A DNA stretch of 55,729 nucleotides from the NCBI GenBank assembly GCA_964367585.1, contig CAYIYH010000010.1, positions 1 through 55,729 on the forward strand, given 5' to 3'. Below the pieces are notes generated by a model. That model searched no databases and was not told the DNA's origin. It saw nothing but the letters and a program-made list of their open reading frames with translations. Each line of letters begins with the position of its first letter. Within the stretch, counting starts at the first letter, position 1. Origin of the DNA: CAYJGJ01 sp964367585 (GTDB lineage: Bacteria; Bacillota; Clostridia; Peptostreptococcales; Anaerovoracaceae). Of the stretch, positions 25,318 through 34,701 are shown in pieces. Position numbers and translations under genes: made by a program.

Positions 25318-26230
25318 TACACTCATTCAAAAATTAACAGATAGCTACCATAATAATTCACTTTTTATAAAAAGAGAGGATTTGTTGCCGTTTTCGCTTG
25401 GAGGAAATAAATCAAGAAAAGCGGAATTTTTTTTTGGTGAAATGATGTGTGGGAAATATGATTCGGTTGTAACATATGGTAGTATTAGTTCTAATCATTG
25501 TAGAGTTATATCAAACAAGGCTAATGTAACCGGAATGGATTGCTATATCATATCCCCAAGCGAAAAAGAAAATATGACTTTAAACAGAAAAATGATGTTG
25601 TTCCTTGGAGCAAAAATGATTTATTGTGATGTTAATAATGTAAAACAGACTATAGATAATTGTATGGATGCCCTTAGAAAAGAAGGTAAGAATCCGTATT
25701 TTATTCAAGGCGGTGGACATGGAAATCTTGGAACAGCAGCGTATGTTGAGTGTTTTGATGAAATTGTTGAATTTGAAAAAGTAAACAATTTCAAATTTGA
25801 TTATATCTTCCATGCTTCGGGAACGGGAACAACTCAAGCTGGATTGATATGTGGAAAGTTGATTAATAATAAAGATACAAACATAGTTGGAATAAGCATT
25901 GCTAGGAAAAATCCTTATGGAGGAAGTGTTGTAAATGAAAGTGTAAAAGAATATATGAAACAAGTAAATTGTACTCCTACATTGTTTGAAACGGCAAATT
26001 TTATCGACAAATATGTCCTTGAAGGGTATGGAAGTAGTAACGAATATATTATTAATACAATCGAGACGGTTTTTTGCAAATATGGAATCCCATTGGATAG
26101 CACTTATACAGGAAAAGCATTTTGGGGTATGGAGGAATACATCAAAGAAAATATGCTATTTAATAAAAACCTGCTATTTTTACATACCGGCGGAACGCCA
26201 CTATTTTTTGATATGCTAAATATAAAATAA
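25310..26230 (+). CDS. PLP-dependent enzyme, fold type II (ACC deaminase/D-cysteine desulfhydrase-like)
   Basis: The 306-residue protein has the family's cofactor site: FIKREDLLPFSLGGNKSRK (about residues 20-38, Lys in GGNKSRK) and TYGSISSNHCR near 55. FIQGGGHGNLGTAAYVE is near 130, and a SGTGTTQAG phosphate-binding loop is near 172. Relatives desulfurate D-cysteine or deaminate aminocyclopropane carboxylate. Here it is translationally coupled to a sugar acetyltransferase and followed by an ATP-grasp ligase. A role in making an unusual amino acid for the glycan is inferred. The substrate is unknown. Confidence 0.78.
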   Translation: MNSTLIQKLTDSYHNNSLFIKREDLLPFSLGGNKSRKAEFFFGEMMCGKYDSVVTYGSISSNHCRVISNKANVTGMDCYIISPSEKENMTLNRKMMLFLGAKMIYCDVNNVKQTIDNCMDALRKEGKNPYFIQGGGHGNLGTAAYVECFDEIVEFEKVNNFKFDYIFHASGTGTTQAGLICGKLINNKDTNIVGISIARKNPYGGSVVNESVKEYMKQVNCTPTLFETANFIDKYVLEGYGSSNEYIINTIETVFCKYGIPLDSTYTGKAFWGMEEYIKENMLFNKNLLFLHTGGTPLFFDMLNIK

Positions 26231-26268
26231 TAAGTGTTGTTTAAATCTCCTGTAAAAGAAAGGTCCAA

Positions 26269-27225
26269 ATGAATATTTTAATACTAAGTTGTGGTACTAG
26301 GAATAAAGTTTTACAATATTTTAAGGAAAGTTTGCAAGGACTTGGTAGTGTAGTTGCGACGGATTGTAGTGAATTGGCTCCAGCGTTGTATGAGGCTGAC
26401 AGATACTATATCCTTCCTAGAATCACGGAAGAAGGATATGTAGATAAGGTGCTAGATATTTGCAAAAAAGAACGAATTAACGGCATTATTTCACTTATTG
26501 ATCCAGAGCTATCATTATTAGCGAAACACTCTGATGAATTTCTTAAAGTAGGAACTGTTGTGATAGGTTCACCATATGATGTATGCGAAAGAAGTTTAAA
26601 CAAGTATGAAATGTATAAATGGTTATACTCAAATAATTACATGTGTGCTAAATCATATATGAATGTAGATCTGTTTTACAATGATCTTGATAGAGGCAAC
26701 ATAGATTTCCCTGTTTTTGTTAAACCATATAAAGGGAGTGCAAGTGCTGCAATCTCAAAGATCAATAATAAAGAAACTTTTGAAATTATAATGAAAAATT
26801 CAGAAAATCTAATGGTGCAGCAGTATTTAAATGGACAGGAAATTGGTGCAGATGTGTATGTAGATATGCATACAAAAGAAGTTGTTTCGATATTTACTAA
26901 GAAAAAAATAGTAATGAGAGCAGGGGAAACTGATAAGTCTGTATCATTTATTGATGAATCGCTGTTTATTCTAATAGAAAAATTTGTTAAAGAATTTGGA
27001 TTTGTTGGGCAAATTGATATTGATATTTTCGAAGTAAATGGGAAGTACTATATATCCGAAGTAAATCCAAGATTTGGAGGAGGGTATCCCCATGCACATG
27101 AATGTGGCGTGAATCATGTAAATCTAATAATTAATAACTTGCAAGGTAATATAAACAAGAAATGCATTGGAAATTACAAAGAAAATATACATATGATGAA
27201 GTATAATGAAATACTTGTAAAATAA
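26269..27225 (+). CDS. ATP-grasp ligase (carbamoyl-phosphate synthase-like fold)
   Basis: The 318-residue protein has an N-terminal pre-ATP-grasp domain starting NILILSCGTRNKVL. The central ATP-binding region carries FPVFVKPYKGSASAAISKI near residues 145-163 and MVQQYLNGQEIGADVYVD near 183. The metal-binding strand YISEVNPRFGGGYPHAHECG is near 263-282. Such stand-alone enzymes form amide bonds between a carboxylate and an amine. Next to an aminotransferase, an acetyltransferase and a PLP enzyme it may join an amino acid to an amino sugar. AAAGGT precedes the ATG. Confidence 0.8.
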   Translation: MNILILSCGTRNKVLQYFKESLQGLGSVVATDCSELAPALYEADRYYILPRITEEGYVDKVLDICKKERINGIISLIDPELSLLAKHSDEFLKVGTVVIGSPYDVCERSLNKYEMYKWLYSNNYMCAKSYMNVDLFYNDLDRGNIDFPVFVKPYKGSASAAISKINNKETFEIIMKNSENLMVQQYLNGQEIGADVYVDMHTKEVVSIFTKKKIVMRAGETDKSVSFIDESLFILIEKFVKEFGFVGQIDIDIFEVNGKYYISEVNPRFGGGYPHAHECGVNHVNLIINNLQGNINKKCIGNYKENIHMMKYNEILVK

Positions 27226-27244
27226 TTAAAATAAGAGGTGCGAA

Positions 27245-28483
27245 TTGAAGAACATATGGATTTTCAATCACTATGCGACAAATATGTTTGACAGTAAGGC
27301 GGGAAGGCACTATTCTTTTTCTAAATTTTTGAAAAGAGCAGGATACAAGCCTACAGTCTTTTGTGCAAATACATTTCATAATGGTAAAAAATCGATTGAA
27401 ATAATAGAGAAAAAATATACTGTAAAAAATGATGAGCATAGTAGATTTGTTTTTGTAAAGTCTAGTGAATATGCAGGTAATGGACTTAAAAGAGTAAGAA
27501 ACATGATATCTTTTTCGTGTAATCTAAAAAAAGTTTATAAAAAGTATTCTGTTGAAAATAATGAAACTCCAGATATTATTCTTGCGTCAAGTGTACACCC
27601 ATTAACATGTGTTATTGGAATAAAAATTGCAAAAAAATTAAATATTCCATGTATTGTTGAAATTAGAGACTTATGGCCGGAGAGCATAGTTGAGTATTCA
27701 CGCAGACTGACTAAAAAAAATATCCTAGTAAAGTTGATGTATATAGGTGAAAAATGGATTTACAAAAATGCCGATAAAATTATTTTTACTAGGCCGAAAG
27801 ATAGGCAGTATATATATGAGAGAGGTTGGGAAAAAGATATTCCTGACGCTAAAGTTTATTATATCAATAATGGGATAGATTTAGAAGAATTTTATAAAAA
27901 TAAGAATGAATATAAACTTATAGATGATGATTTAGAAAATAAAGAAAAAATTAATATTGTATATGTAGGTTCAATTAGGCAAGTTAACAATTTGGGATTG
28001 CTTTTAGACATAGCAAAGATGGTTGACGACAATAGAATACAATTTTTAATTTGGGGAGATGGGAATCAAAAAGAGATATTAGAGGAAAGAATACGAGTAG
28101 AAAACATTAATAATGTAATAATGAAAGGTAGAGTGGAAAAACAATATATTCCATATATTGTTAGTGCTGCAGACATCAATGCTTTACACAATCAACCTAC
28201 TAATATACTAAGATTTGGAATAAGTTGGAATAAATTGTTTGACTATTATGCTGCAGGAAAACCAATACTTGCAACTTTAAATATTCCGTATACAGAGATA
28301 AATGACAGTGTAGGAAAGATTGTAGAGATACAGGATGCTATTACGATTAAAAGAGGAATAGAGCATATAATAGATAATTATGACGAAATATCCCGACAAG
28401 CCGAAGTACATTTTGTAAAAGTTGCTAAAGAGTACGATTTTACTAACTTAACTAATAAATTAATATCTATTATCGAAAATTGA
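27245..28483 (+). CDS. GT4-family glycosyltransferase, paralogue of the 21573 gene
   Basis: The 412-residue GT-B enzyme has the same segments as the product at 21573: SSVHPLTCVIGIKIAK near residue 118, IVEIRDLWPESIV, and VYVGSIRQVNN. Its NKLFDYYAAGKPIL lies near 334. The start is TTG at 27245 with AGAGGTG 5 nt upstream. It begins 19 nt after the ATP-grasp gene. The pair probably arose by duplication and may add related sugars in the two separate repeat units. Confidence 0.85.
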   Translation: MKNIWIFNHYATNMFDSKAGRHYSFSKFLKRAGYKPTVFCANTFHNGKKSIEIIEKKYTVKNDEHSRFVFVKSSEYAGNGLKRVRNMISFSCNLKKVYKKYSVENNETPDIILASSVHPLTCVIGIKIAKKLNIPCIVEIRDLWPESIVEYSRRLTKKNILVKLMYIGEKWIYKNADKIIFTRPKDRQYIYERGWEKDIPDAKVYYINNGIDLEEFYKNKNEYKLIDDDLENKEKINIVYVGSIRQVNNLGLLLDIAKMVDDNRIQFLIWGDGNQKEILEERIRVENINNVIMKGRVEKQYIPYIVSAADINALHNQPTNILRFGISWNKLFDYYAAGKPILATLNIPYTEINDSVGKIVEIQDAITIKRGIEHIIDNYDEISRQAEVHFVKVAKEYDFTNLTNKLISIIEN

Positions 28484-28511
28484 ATTCTATGAAGTTAAAA
28501 GGAGTGCTTGA

Positions 28512-29624
28512 TTGGTTAGAGTATGTCACATGACATCTGCACATAGTAGTCAAGATGTGAGAATATTAAAAAAGCAATGTACGAGCTTAGCAAAAAAATA
28601 TGAGACCTATTTGGTTGCTCAAGGTGATAGTTACATCGAAAATAATGTTAATGTAATTGGAATTGGTAATATTGTAGGTGGTCGATTTAAAAGGATGACA
28701 CATGCAACAAGATTAGTTTACAAAAATGCATTAGAATTGGATTGTGATATTTATCAAATCCATGATCCAGAATTGCTCCCGTACGCAAAAAAGCTAAAAA
28801 AGCGAGGCAAAAGAGTAATTTTTGACAGTCACGAGGATTATGTTTCCCAAATCAGAGAGAAGAGCTACATACCGAAATTGTTTAGAACAGTTATATCAAG
28901 TTTATTTGAGCATTATCAAAATAGCGTGATGGGAATAATAGATGGTGTAATTTTTCCTTGTTACAAAGATGGTAAACACATATTCGAGAATAAATGTAAT
29001 TTTGTAGCAACCGTTGGTAATGAACCTAAGTTAGAAGAGTTATATAATAAATATTCTCCTGATAGTAAAAAGATATCGAGAAGCATATGCCATATCGGGA
29101 GTTTGTCTTATAATAGGGGAATTGATCATTTTGCAAGAGCCGCAACGAAAGTGAATGCCGTAGCAATTTTAGGCGGATCATTTAGACCGGCTGAATTTAA
29201 AGATAAAATTCTAAATTCTTCCCCCAAAAGCAATATTGATTATCGTGGAATATGCGATAGAGACGATGTATTAAAAATATACAAAGAAAGCCTTATTGGT
29301 AATTGTACAATCCTAAATGTAGGACAATATAATACATACGATAATTTTGCAACTAAGATATATGAATATATGTCCATGGGATTACCTGTAATAATGAGTG
29401 ATTATACATATGCTCAAAAGATTAATAATGAATATAATTTTGCAATTTTAGTTTCACCTGACAATGTTGATGAAATTGCAGATGCAATTGAATATTTAAT
29501 AAACAATCCGAGTAATGCGATAAGAATGGGTGAAAATGGGAGAAGAGCTATAAAAGAAAAGTTCAATTGGGATATTGAAGAAAAAAAGTTGCTTAATTTA
29601 TATGAGAAAATACTTGTAATATAA
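28512..29624 (+). CDS. GT4-family glycosyltransferase
   Basis: The 370-residue GT-B enzyme opens RVCHMTSAHSSQDVRILKK, a start seen in a distinct GT4 branch in exopolysaccharide clusters. QIHDPELLPYAKKLKKRGK is near residues 86-104 and FDSHEDY near 109. The donor site includes KIYEYMSMGLPVIMSDY near 283. The start codon is TTG at 28512, with AAAGGAGTG upstream. No membrane segment is seen. Sugar specificity is unknown. Confidence 0.84.
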   Translation: MVRVCHMTSAHSSQDVRILKKQCTSLAKKYETYLVAQGDSYIENNVNVIGIGNIVGGRFKRMTHATRLVYKNALELDCDIYQIHDPELLPYAKKLKKRGKRVIFDSHEDYVSQIREKSYIPKLFRTVISSLFEHYQNSVMGIIDGVIFPCYKDGKHIFENKCNFVATVGNEPKLEELYNKYSPDSKKISRSICHIGSLSYNRGIDHFARAATKVNAVAILGGSFRPAEFKDKILNSSPKSNIDYRGICDRDDVLKIYKESLIGNCTILNVGQYNTYDNFATKIYEYMSMGLPVIMSDYTYAQKINNEYNFAILVSPDNVDEIADAIEYLINNPSNAIRMGENGRRAIKEKFNWDIEEKKLLNLYEKILVI

Positions 29625-29658
29625 AATGTATTGATAATCTATGTAGGAGATTTTTGAT

Positions 29659-30861
29659 TTGAAAAAAATTAAATTTGCAAAAATATGTATTAATGAATGG
29701 GAAAATGCAAGCAGGGATAAGCGCGAACTATCAGTTGTTTCCGAATTTAATAACATTGAAATTGTAGTATATGCAAAAGGGAAAAAAACGGGTGAAAGAG
29801 ACTGTGTTGGAGGATATGATGTAGTTCGTATTTCAACTCGACCATTTGGAAACAAAATTCCATGTACAATCAATAGAATTGCTAGTGTGTTTATTTGGGC
29901 TAATTTTATCCGAAAAGCAAATATAGATATTATATCAGGACATAATATCACAGCATTGTTTATTGGATATCTATCTAATGTATTTAGAAAAAAAGAATGC
30001 AAGGCAAAACTCATTTATGATAGTCATGAATTTGAAATGGGACGAAGTACAGAACACAGTAAAGTTCTACGATGGATTATTTTGCATTTAGAGAGATTTT
30101 TAATGGGAAAATCGGAATTTTCCATTATGGTAAATGATTCGATTGCAGAGGAAGTAAAGAAAATACATAACCAAAAAGAGAAGTCGGTGGTTGTTAGAAA
30201 CATTCCTTCATATTGGGAATTGGATAATAATGAAATTTCAGAAACTCGAAGAACCATCCTTGAAAAGTTGGAAATTAAAGAGGATACCTTTATAGTTATG
30301 TATCATGGAGCTGTAGTTATGCACAGAGGTGCTGACAACATGATAAGAGCAATTTCACATCTGCATGATACAGTCGGCATTGTGCTTGGAGATGGGGAGA
30401 GTGGATACATCGAGCACCTAAAAAAATTGGCTATGGAAGTAAGCGTAGATGATAGAATTTTATTTTTGCCAGCAGTGCAATTGAATGAGTTGTACAAATA
30501 TGTTGGAGCAGCGGATGTTGGAACAATAATGCTACAACCTGTTAACAAAAATCACACATTTACTTTGCCAAATAAATTCTTTGAAAATATTCAAAGTATG
30601 ACTCCTGTAATTGTGAGTGATTTTCCAGATATAGGAGGAATAGTTGATGAATTTGATATAGGACTGAAAGTAAATCCGAATGAAGTAACTGAAATATCTG
30701 CAGCAATAAAAAAACTAAGAGATGAACCTAGTTTGTATAATAAATATAAAGATAATTTAAAAATAGCAAAGGAACAACTTTGTTGGGAAAATGAAAAAAA
30801 GATACTGCATGAAGCATACGAAAAAGTGATAAAGAGAATAATAGATGAAAAATCAAATTAA
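29659..30861 (+). CDS. GT4-family glycosyltransferase
   Basis: The 400-residue enzyme has an N-terminal half with DIISGHNITALFIGYLS near residues 93-109 and IYDSHEFEMGRS near 119. The C-terminal donor domain includes MYHGAVVMHRGADNMIRA near 214, and TLPNKFFENIQSMTPVIVSD near 304 in the place of the GT4 EX7E motif. It starts at TTG 29659 with TAGGAGA 8 nt upstream. Its last 17 nt overlap the downstream polymerase gene, suggesting coupling. Confidence 0.83.
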   Translation: MKKIKFAKICINEWENASRDKRELSVVSEFNNIEIVVYAKGKKTGERDCVGGYDVVRISTRPFGNKIPCTINRIASVFIWANFIRKANIDIISGHNITALFIGYLSNVFRKKECKAKLIYDSHEFEMGRSTEHSKVLRWIILHLERFLMGKSEFSIMVNDSIAEEVKKIHNQKEKSVVVRNIPSYWELDNNEISETRRTILEKLEIKEDTFIVMYHGAVVMHRGADNMIRAISHLHDTVGIVLGDGESGYIEHLKKLAMEVSVDDRILFLPAVQLNELYKYVGAADVGTIMLQPVNKNHTFTLPNKFFENIQSMTPVIVSDFPDIGGIVDEFDIGLKVNPNEVTEISAAIKKLRDEPSLYNKYKDNLKIAKEQLCWENEKKILHEAYEKVIKRIIDEKSN

Positions 30862-32242
30862 TGTATACAATATAATAAGGAATAAATCAGAGAAATATAT
30901 AGAAAATATTGCCTTTTTGTCGTGCTTTGTTTCCTCTATATTTTTATTGCGTTCTTTTACTCAATATGTAATGTATCCAGTAACCCAATTCAACGAAGAT
31001 AGAATGTACATTAGCGTTATAGGGCATAGAGCCGTAATAATTATATATGCCGTTTTAATAGCTTGTTTAGTTATCCACGTATTTATTAAAAATATTCAAA
31101 CACCAAAAGATAATATTCTCTTTTTTGCATCTGTAATACTTACGATACCAATAAGTTTATATATGATTCTAGCATATAATGGTGAATATTTAGATGATGC
31201 GATAGAATTCATGCTGTATATTAATAGTGCATATATATCAGGGTATGTTATGTGTAAGTATCACTTATATGGGATGATAACGAAGAGAATAGAAACATTA
31301 TCAATTTTTATGTTGCCTGCATTTCTAGTTTACGGTTTTTTGAATATTACAGGCACAAATCCATATTATCAAGATATTTATTTGGGAGAGGTTAATTATC
31401 AGCATATCGCTATTAGTGTTTTACCATTAATATTAGTGTTTTCTATAAACTTCATAAAATATGACAACTACAAAATATTCGGATTTTTAAACTTAAAATA
31501 TAATAATATGTTACGATTGTTATTCGTGATATTCATTTGGTATTGTGTAATTATTCCGGGTGGCACTAGAAGCATTATCTTAGGTATTATTGCGTTTGTT
31601 ATTTTATGCGTCCTATATTCTTTATATATAAAGGAAAATAGAAAAAAATCAATAATACTATGTGTGATTATATTGATGCTATTTGGCATTCAAATGGTGT
31701 ATCCTGTAGTAGAGAATTCATCGGATAGAGTCATGGATTTTGTATCGAATGTTTCAGAGGGAAGTCTCCAAACGGGAACGAATGCTATTGCGTTTACAGA
31801 TGAAGATTACGATATATTGATTAACGACTCATTGTCGGATGAAGCGATGGAATTAAAAAATCACATTGGAAATAGAGAAGTTCTTTTTACTTTGGCAATA
31901 AGAGAGGGAATAAATAATCCTTTCTGTGGACTTGGAGTAAAAGGATTTGAGTATAAATATGGAATGTATCCACATAATAGTGCGTTGGAATTAATTTCAG
32001 ATTTTGGAATAGTACCAGGAGTAATTTTATCATTAGGAATATTACTAGTAGTAATAAAAACAATCATGCTTTCAAAAAAAGATAGAGATTTAGGATATGT
32101 GTTTCTTTTCATTCTAGGATATGGAGTATATCTTATGTCAAGTGGATCATTGTACGATGCCGTTCCGCTTTCTTTTGCGATAGGGCTAGGGATCACTATA
32201 ATTATCAAAGATAATATAAGTAAAAGGAAAATGCATAAATGA
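30845..32242 (+). CDS. Wzy-like O-antigen/polysaccharide polymerase
   Basis: The 465-residue protein has about 12 hydrophobic segments and one larger external loop (about residues 280-350). After the loop comes GFEYKYGMYPHN, whose His is typical of Wzy/WaaL-type proteins. IIPGGTRSIILG lies near 240. It should polymerise lipid-linked repeat units outside the membrane. It is a clear paralogue of the protein at 45305, which shares both motifs. It overlaps the gene before (17 nt) and after (4 nt). Confidence 0.82.
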   Translation: MKNQINVYNIIRNKSEKYIENIAFLSCFVSSIFLLRSFTQYVMYPVTQFNEDRMYISVIGHRAVIIIYAVLIACLVIHVFIKNIQTPKDNILFFASVILTIPISLYMILAYNGEYLDDAIEFMLYINSAYISGYVMCKYHLYGMITKRIETLSIFMLPAFLVYGFLNITGTNPYYQDIYLGEVNYQHIAISVLPLILVFSINFIKYDNYKIFGFLNLKYNNMLRLLFVIFIWYCVIIPGGTRSIILGIIAFVILCVLYSLYIKENRKKSIILCVIILMLFGIQMVYPVVENSSDRVMDFVSNVSEGSLQTGTNAIAFTDEDYDILINDSLSDEAMELKNHIGNREVLFTLAIREGINNPFCGLGVKGFEYKYGMYPHNSALELISDFGIVPGVILSLGILLVVIKTIMLSKKDRDLGYVFLFILGYGVYLMSSGSLYDAVPLSFAIGLGITIIIKDNISKRKMHK

Positions 32243-33405
32243 AAATACTAGTATTAACTCATTATATGAACGGAGAATTTCCCACAACAGTGTTTGTTCA
32301 AAGACAAATAATAGAATATGCAAAACAAGGTTGCAAGGTTAAAGTTATTGTTTTTTCTCCATATATAAAAAAGGATTATTTCGGTAAACGATTTGGAGAT
32401 AGTTTGAAAATAATAACTGCGGATAATATAGAATTTATTACGCTTAGATATTTTTCTTTCTCTAAATATGGAAAAAATGGATTTAATGTTAATAGCGCTC
32501 AAAAAGCAATTGATAAGTATTTATCTAAATATATTAAAGACTTTAATCCCGATATTATACATGCACATACGATTGGATTTGAAGGAAGTCTTGGTGTGAA
32601 AATGAAGGAAAAATATGATATTCCTCTTGTAATAACAACACATGGTTCAGATGCAACAATCCCTATTGTAAATAAAAAAACTGATAAACTTGTAGATATT
32701 TGTAGTAAATCTGATTTAGTTGTAGCAGTTAGTAGCAAACTTAAGAAAATGATAGAATCTGTGAGTTCAAGCATAAAAATGAACATTATTTACAATGGAT
32801 TTCCGCAAAAAATATTTATTGCAGATAGTATCAAAAAACCATATACATTTATGCAAGTTGGTAACCTAATAAAACAAAAAAATGTTGATTTGACAATAAG
32901 AGCATTTGCAAAAATAAAAGAAAAACATAGTCAAGCTACACTTTCGATTGTTGGAAAGGGCCCGGAACTTGAGCATTTAATTAAATTATGTAATGACTTG
33001 GGAATTAGAAGTAGTGTGAATTTTTGTGGACAAATGCCTAATGACTTGGTATTGGAGATGATGAGTGAAACAGAATTTTTCATTATGCCAAGTATAAGAG
33101 AAGGTTTTGGTGTTGTATATATAGAAGCTATGGCAAATGGCTGTATAACAATAGGAACAGAAGGTGAAGGCATCAGTGAAATAATTGTTTCAGAAGAAAA
33201 TGGCTTCTTAGTTAAAGCAAACGATTATATGGATATTGTTACTAGAGTAGATGGTTGTATCGATGACGAACCCCAAAAAGAGGAAATCAGGAGAAAAGCG
33301 CAAGAAAGTGTATCAGAATTAACATGGGAAAAAAATGCGTTAAATTATATACAACTATTCGAAAAATTAATACAAAATAATAATGCAAAGCGTAGACAAC
33401 AATGA
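32239..33405 (+). CDS. GT4-family glycosyltransferase
   Basis: The 388-residue enzyme is a well-formed GT4. It has DIIHAHTIGFEG near residues 106-117, LVITTHGSDATIP near 132, FMQVGNLIKQKNVDLTIRAF near 205, and the EX7E donor motif in SIREGFGVVYIEAMANG near 295. It is coupled to the polymerase gene by an ATGA overlap. Its sugar substrate is unknown; the domain layout resembles teichuronic acid and exopolysaccharide transferases. Confidence 0.88.
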   Translation: MKILVLTHYMNGEFPTTVFVQRQIIEYAKQGCKVKVIVFSPYIKKDYFGKRFGDSLKIITADNIEFITLRYFSFSKYGKNGFNVNSAQKAIDKYLSKYIKDFNPDIIHAHTIGFEGSLGVKMKEKYDIPLVITTHGSDATIPIVNKKTDKLVDICSKSDLVVAVSSKLKKMIESVSSSIKMNIIYNGFPQKIFIADSIKKPYTFMQVGNLIKQKNVDLTIRAFAKIKEKHSQATLSIVGKGPELEHLIKLCNDLGIRSSVNFCGQMPNDLVLEMMSETEFFIMPSIREGFGVVYIEAMANGCITIGTEGEGISEIIVSEENGFLVKANDYMDIVTRVDGCIDDEPQKEEIRRKAQESVSELTWEKNALNYIQLFEKLIQNNNAKRRQQ

Positions 33406-33462
33406 ACTCAATAAAAGAAGACATATAAACTATATGGGTAAAATTAAGCTTTAGGAGCAAAA

Positions 33463-34701
33463 ATGGAAAACAATTCAGACAAAAATATTATATTTATTTC
33501 TGGCGTACAAAAACCTAAAATTTTCAAAGAAAATCAAGGTGCACCTTCTATGCTTCTTACATATGAGGGGTACGTGAAAGCCGGATATAATGTTTTTGCA
33601 ATTTTAAAAAACGAAAATCATTTTTTGGAGAAAATTGTAGAAAAAGATAAACTGTTTATTGCGAAATCTTCTTTTTTTGCGCCTATAGAAGAAACTAAAA
33701 AAATTGGCAAATTCATAATGCGAATTACTCAAAGAAAGTTTGGTAAAGAAGCCGAAAAAATCGCTAAAAAGATAATGTCTGAATATAATAATCCTACAGT
33801 GTTTTATGCATATGAAGCACATGGCGTTTCAGCAGCATCAAGGTTAAGTAAAAAATATAAAATGCCATTAATAACTCGCTTTCAAGGAGTAAATACAACA
33901 GAGAAAATAAGAGACAATTTTATCAATAGAATAAAACATTTCCCGCGATTTGAAGCTTTAGAGACACCCTCGGATCTCCTAATAATGACTGATGATGGAA
34001 CAAGAGGTAACCAATTAGTTAAAAGATTATCTAATAATAGTAAGTTGTGTTTTTGGCGGAATGGTACTGATATTATAGAAGAAGATTACCAAAGAAGCCA
34101 ACAAATAAAACAAAATCTTAATATTAAAGATGATGAAATTGTAATTATGTCACTATCAAGACTTGTCAATATCAAAAAAGTTGATAGAGCAATAGATTTG
34201 ATTACAGCAATGAAGCAAAATGATATAAATGTGAAACTAATAGTGTTAGGTGATGGAAGTGCACGAACTTTCCTAGAACAGTATGCTGAGGAAAAAGGCG
34301 TTACCGAAAATATTGTATTTGAAGGTGCAATAGAAAGGCAAGATATTCATAATTATTTAACTCATTGTGATTTCTTTGTTTCTTTTTATGATACTTCTAA
34401 TCTTGGTAATCCAATTATGGAGGCAATGAAATCTAATTGTATTGTTGTAACTTTAGATGTAGGAGATACTAATACAGTTGTAAAAGATGGATATAATGGA
34501 ATAATTGTTCCTTTAGATGATATTGATACACTCCCTGTAAGAATTATGAAAGTTTACAACAACCCAGAAATAATGCAAAAGATGCGTGATAATGTTAAGA
34601 AATTTTCGGAGGATAATCTATATTCTTGGGATAAAAGAATAGCGATGGAACTAGAAGAAACTAGAAGATTATTTGATAGAATTGGAGACAAGAATGAGTA
34701 A
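33463..34701 (+). CDS. GT4-family glycosyltransferase
   Basis: The 412-residue enzyme has ITRFQGVNTTEKI near residues 140-152 in the acceptor half. The donor half has VIMSLSRLVNIKKVDRAI near 227 and DTSNLGNPIMEAMKSNCIVV near 310, in the place of the EX7E site. AGGAG lies about 7 nt before the ATG. The end overlaps the next gene by 8 nt. Acceptor and donor are unknown. Confidence 0.83.
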   Translation: MENNSDKNIIFISGVQKPKIFKENQGAPSMLLTYEGYVKAGYNVFAILKNENHFLEKIVEKDKLFIAKSSFFAPIEETKKIGKFIMRITQRKFGKEAEKIAKKIMSEYNNPTVFYAYEAHGVSAASRLSKKYKMPLITRFQGVNTTEKIRDNFINRIKHFPRFEALETPSDLLIMTDDGTRGNQLVKRLSNNSKLCFWRNGTDIIEEDYQRSQQIKQNLNIKDDEIVIMSLSRLVNIKKVDRAIDLITAMKQNDINVKLIVLGDGSARTFLEQYAEEKGVTENIVFEGAIERQDIHNYLTHCDFFVSFYDTSNLGNPIMEAMKSNCIVVTLDVGDTNTVVKDGYNGIIVPLDDIDTLPVRIMKVYNNPEIMQKMRDNVKKFSEDNLYSWDKRIAMELEETRRLFDRIGDKNE

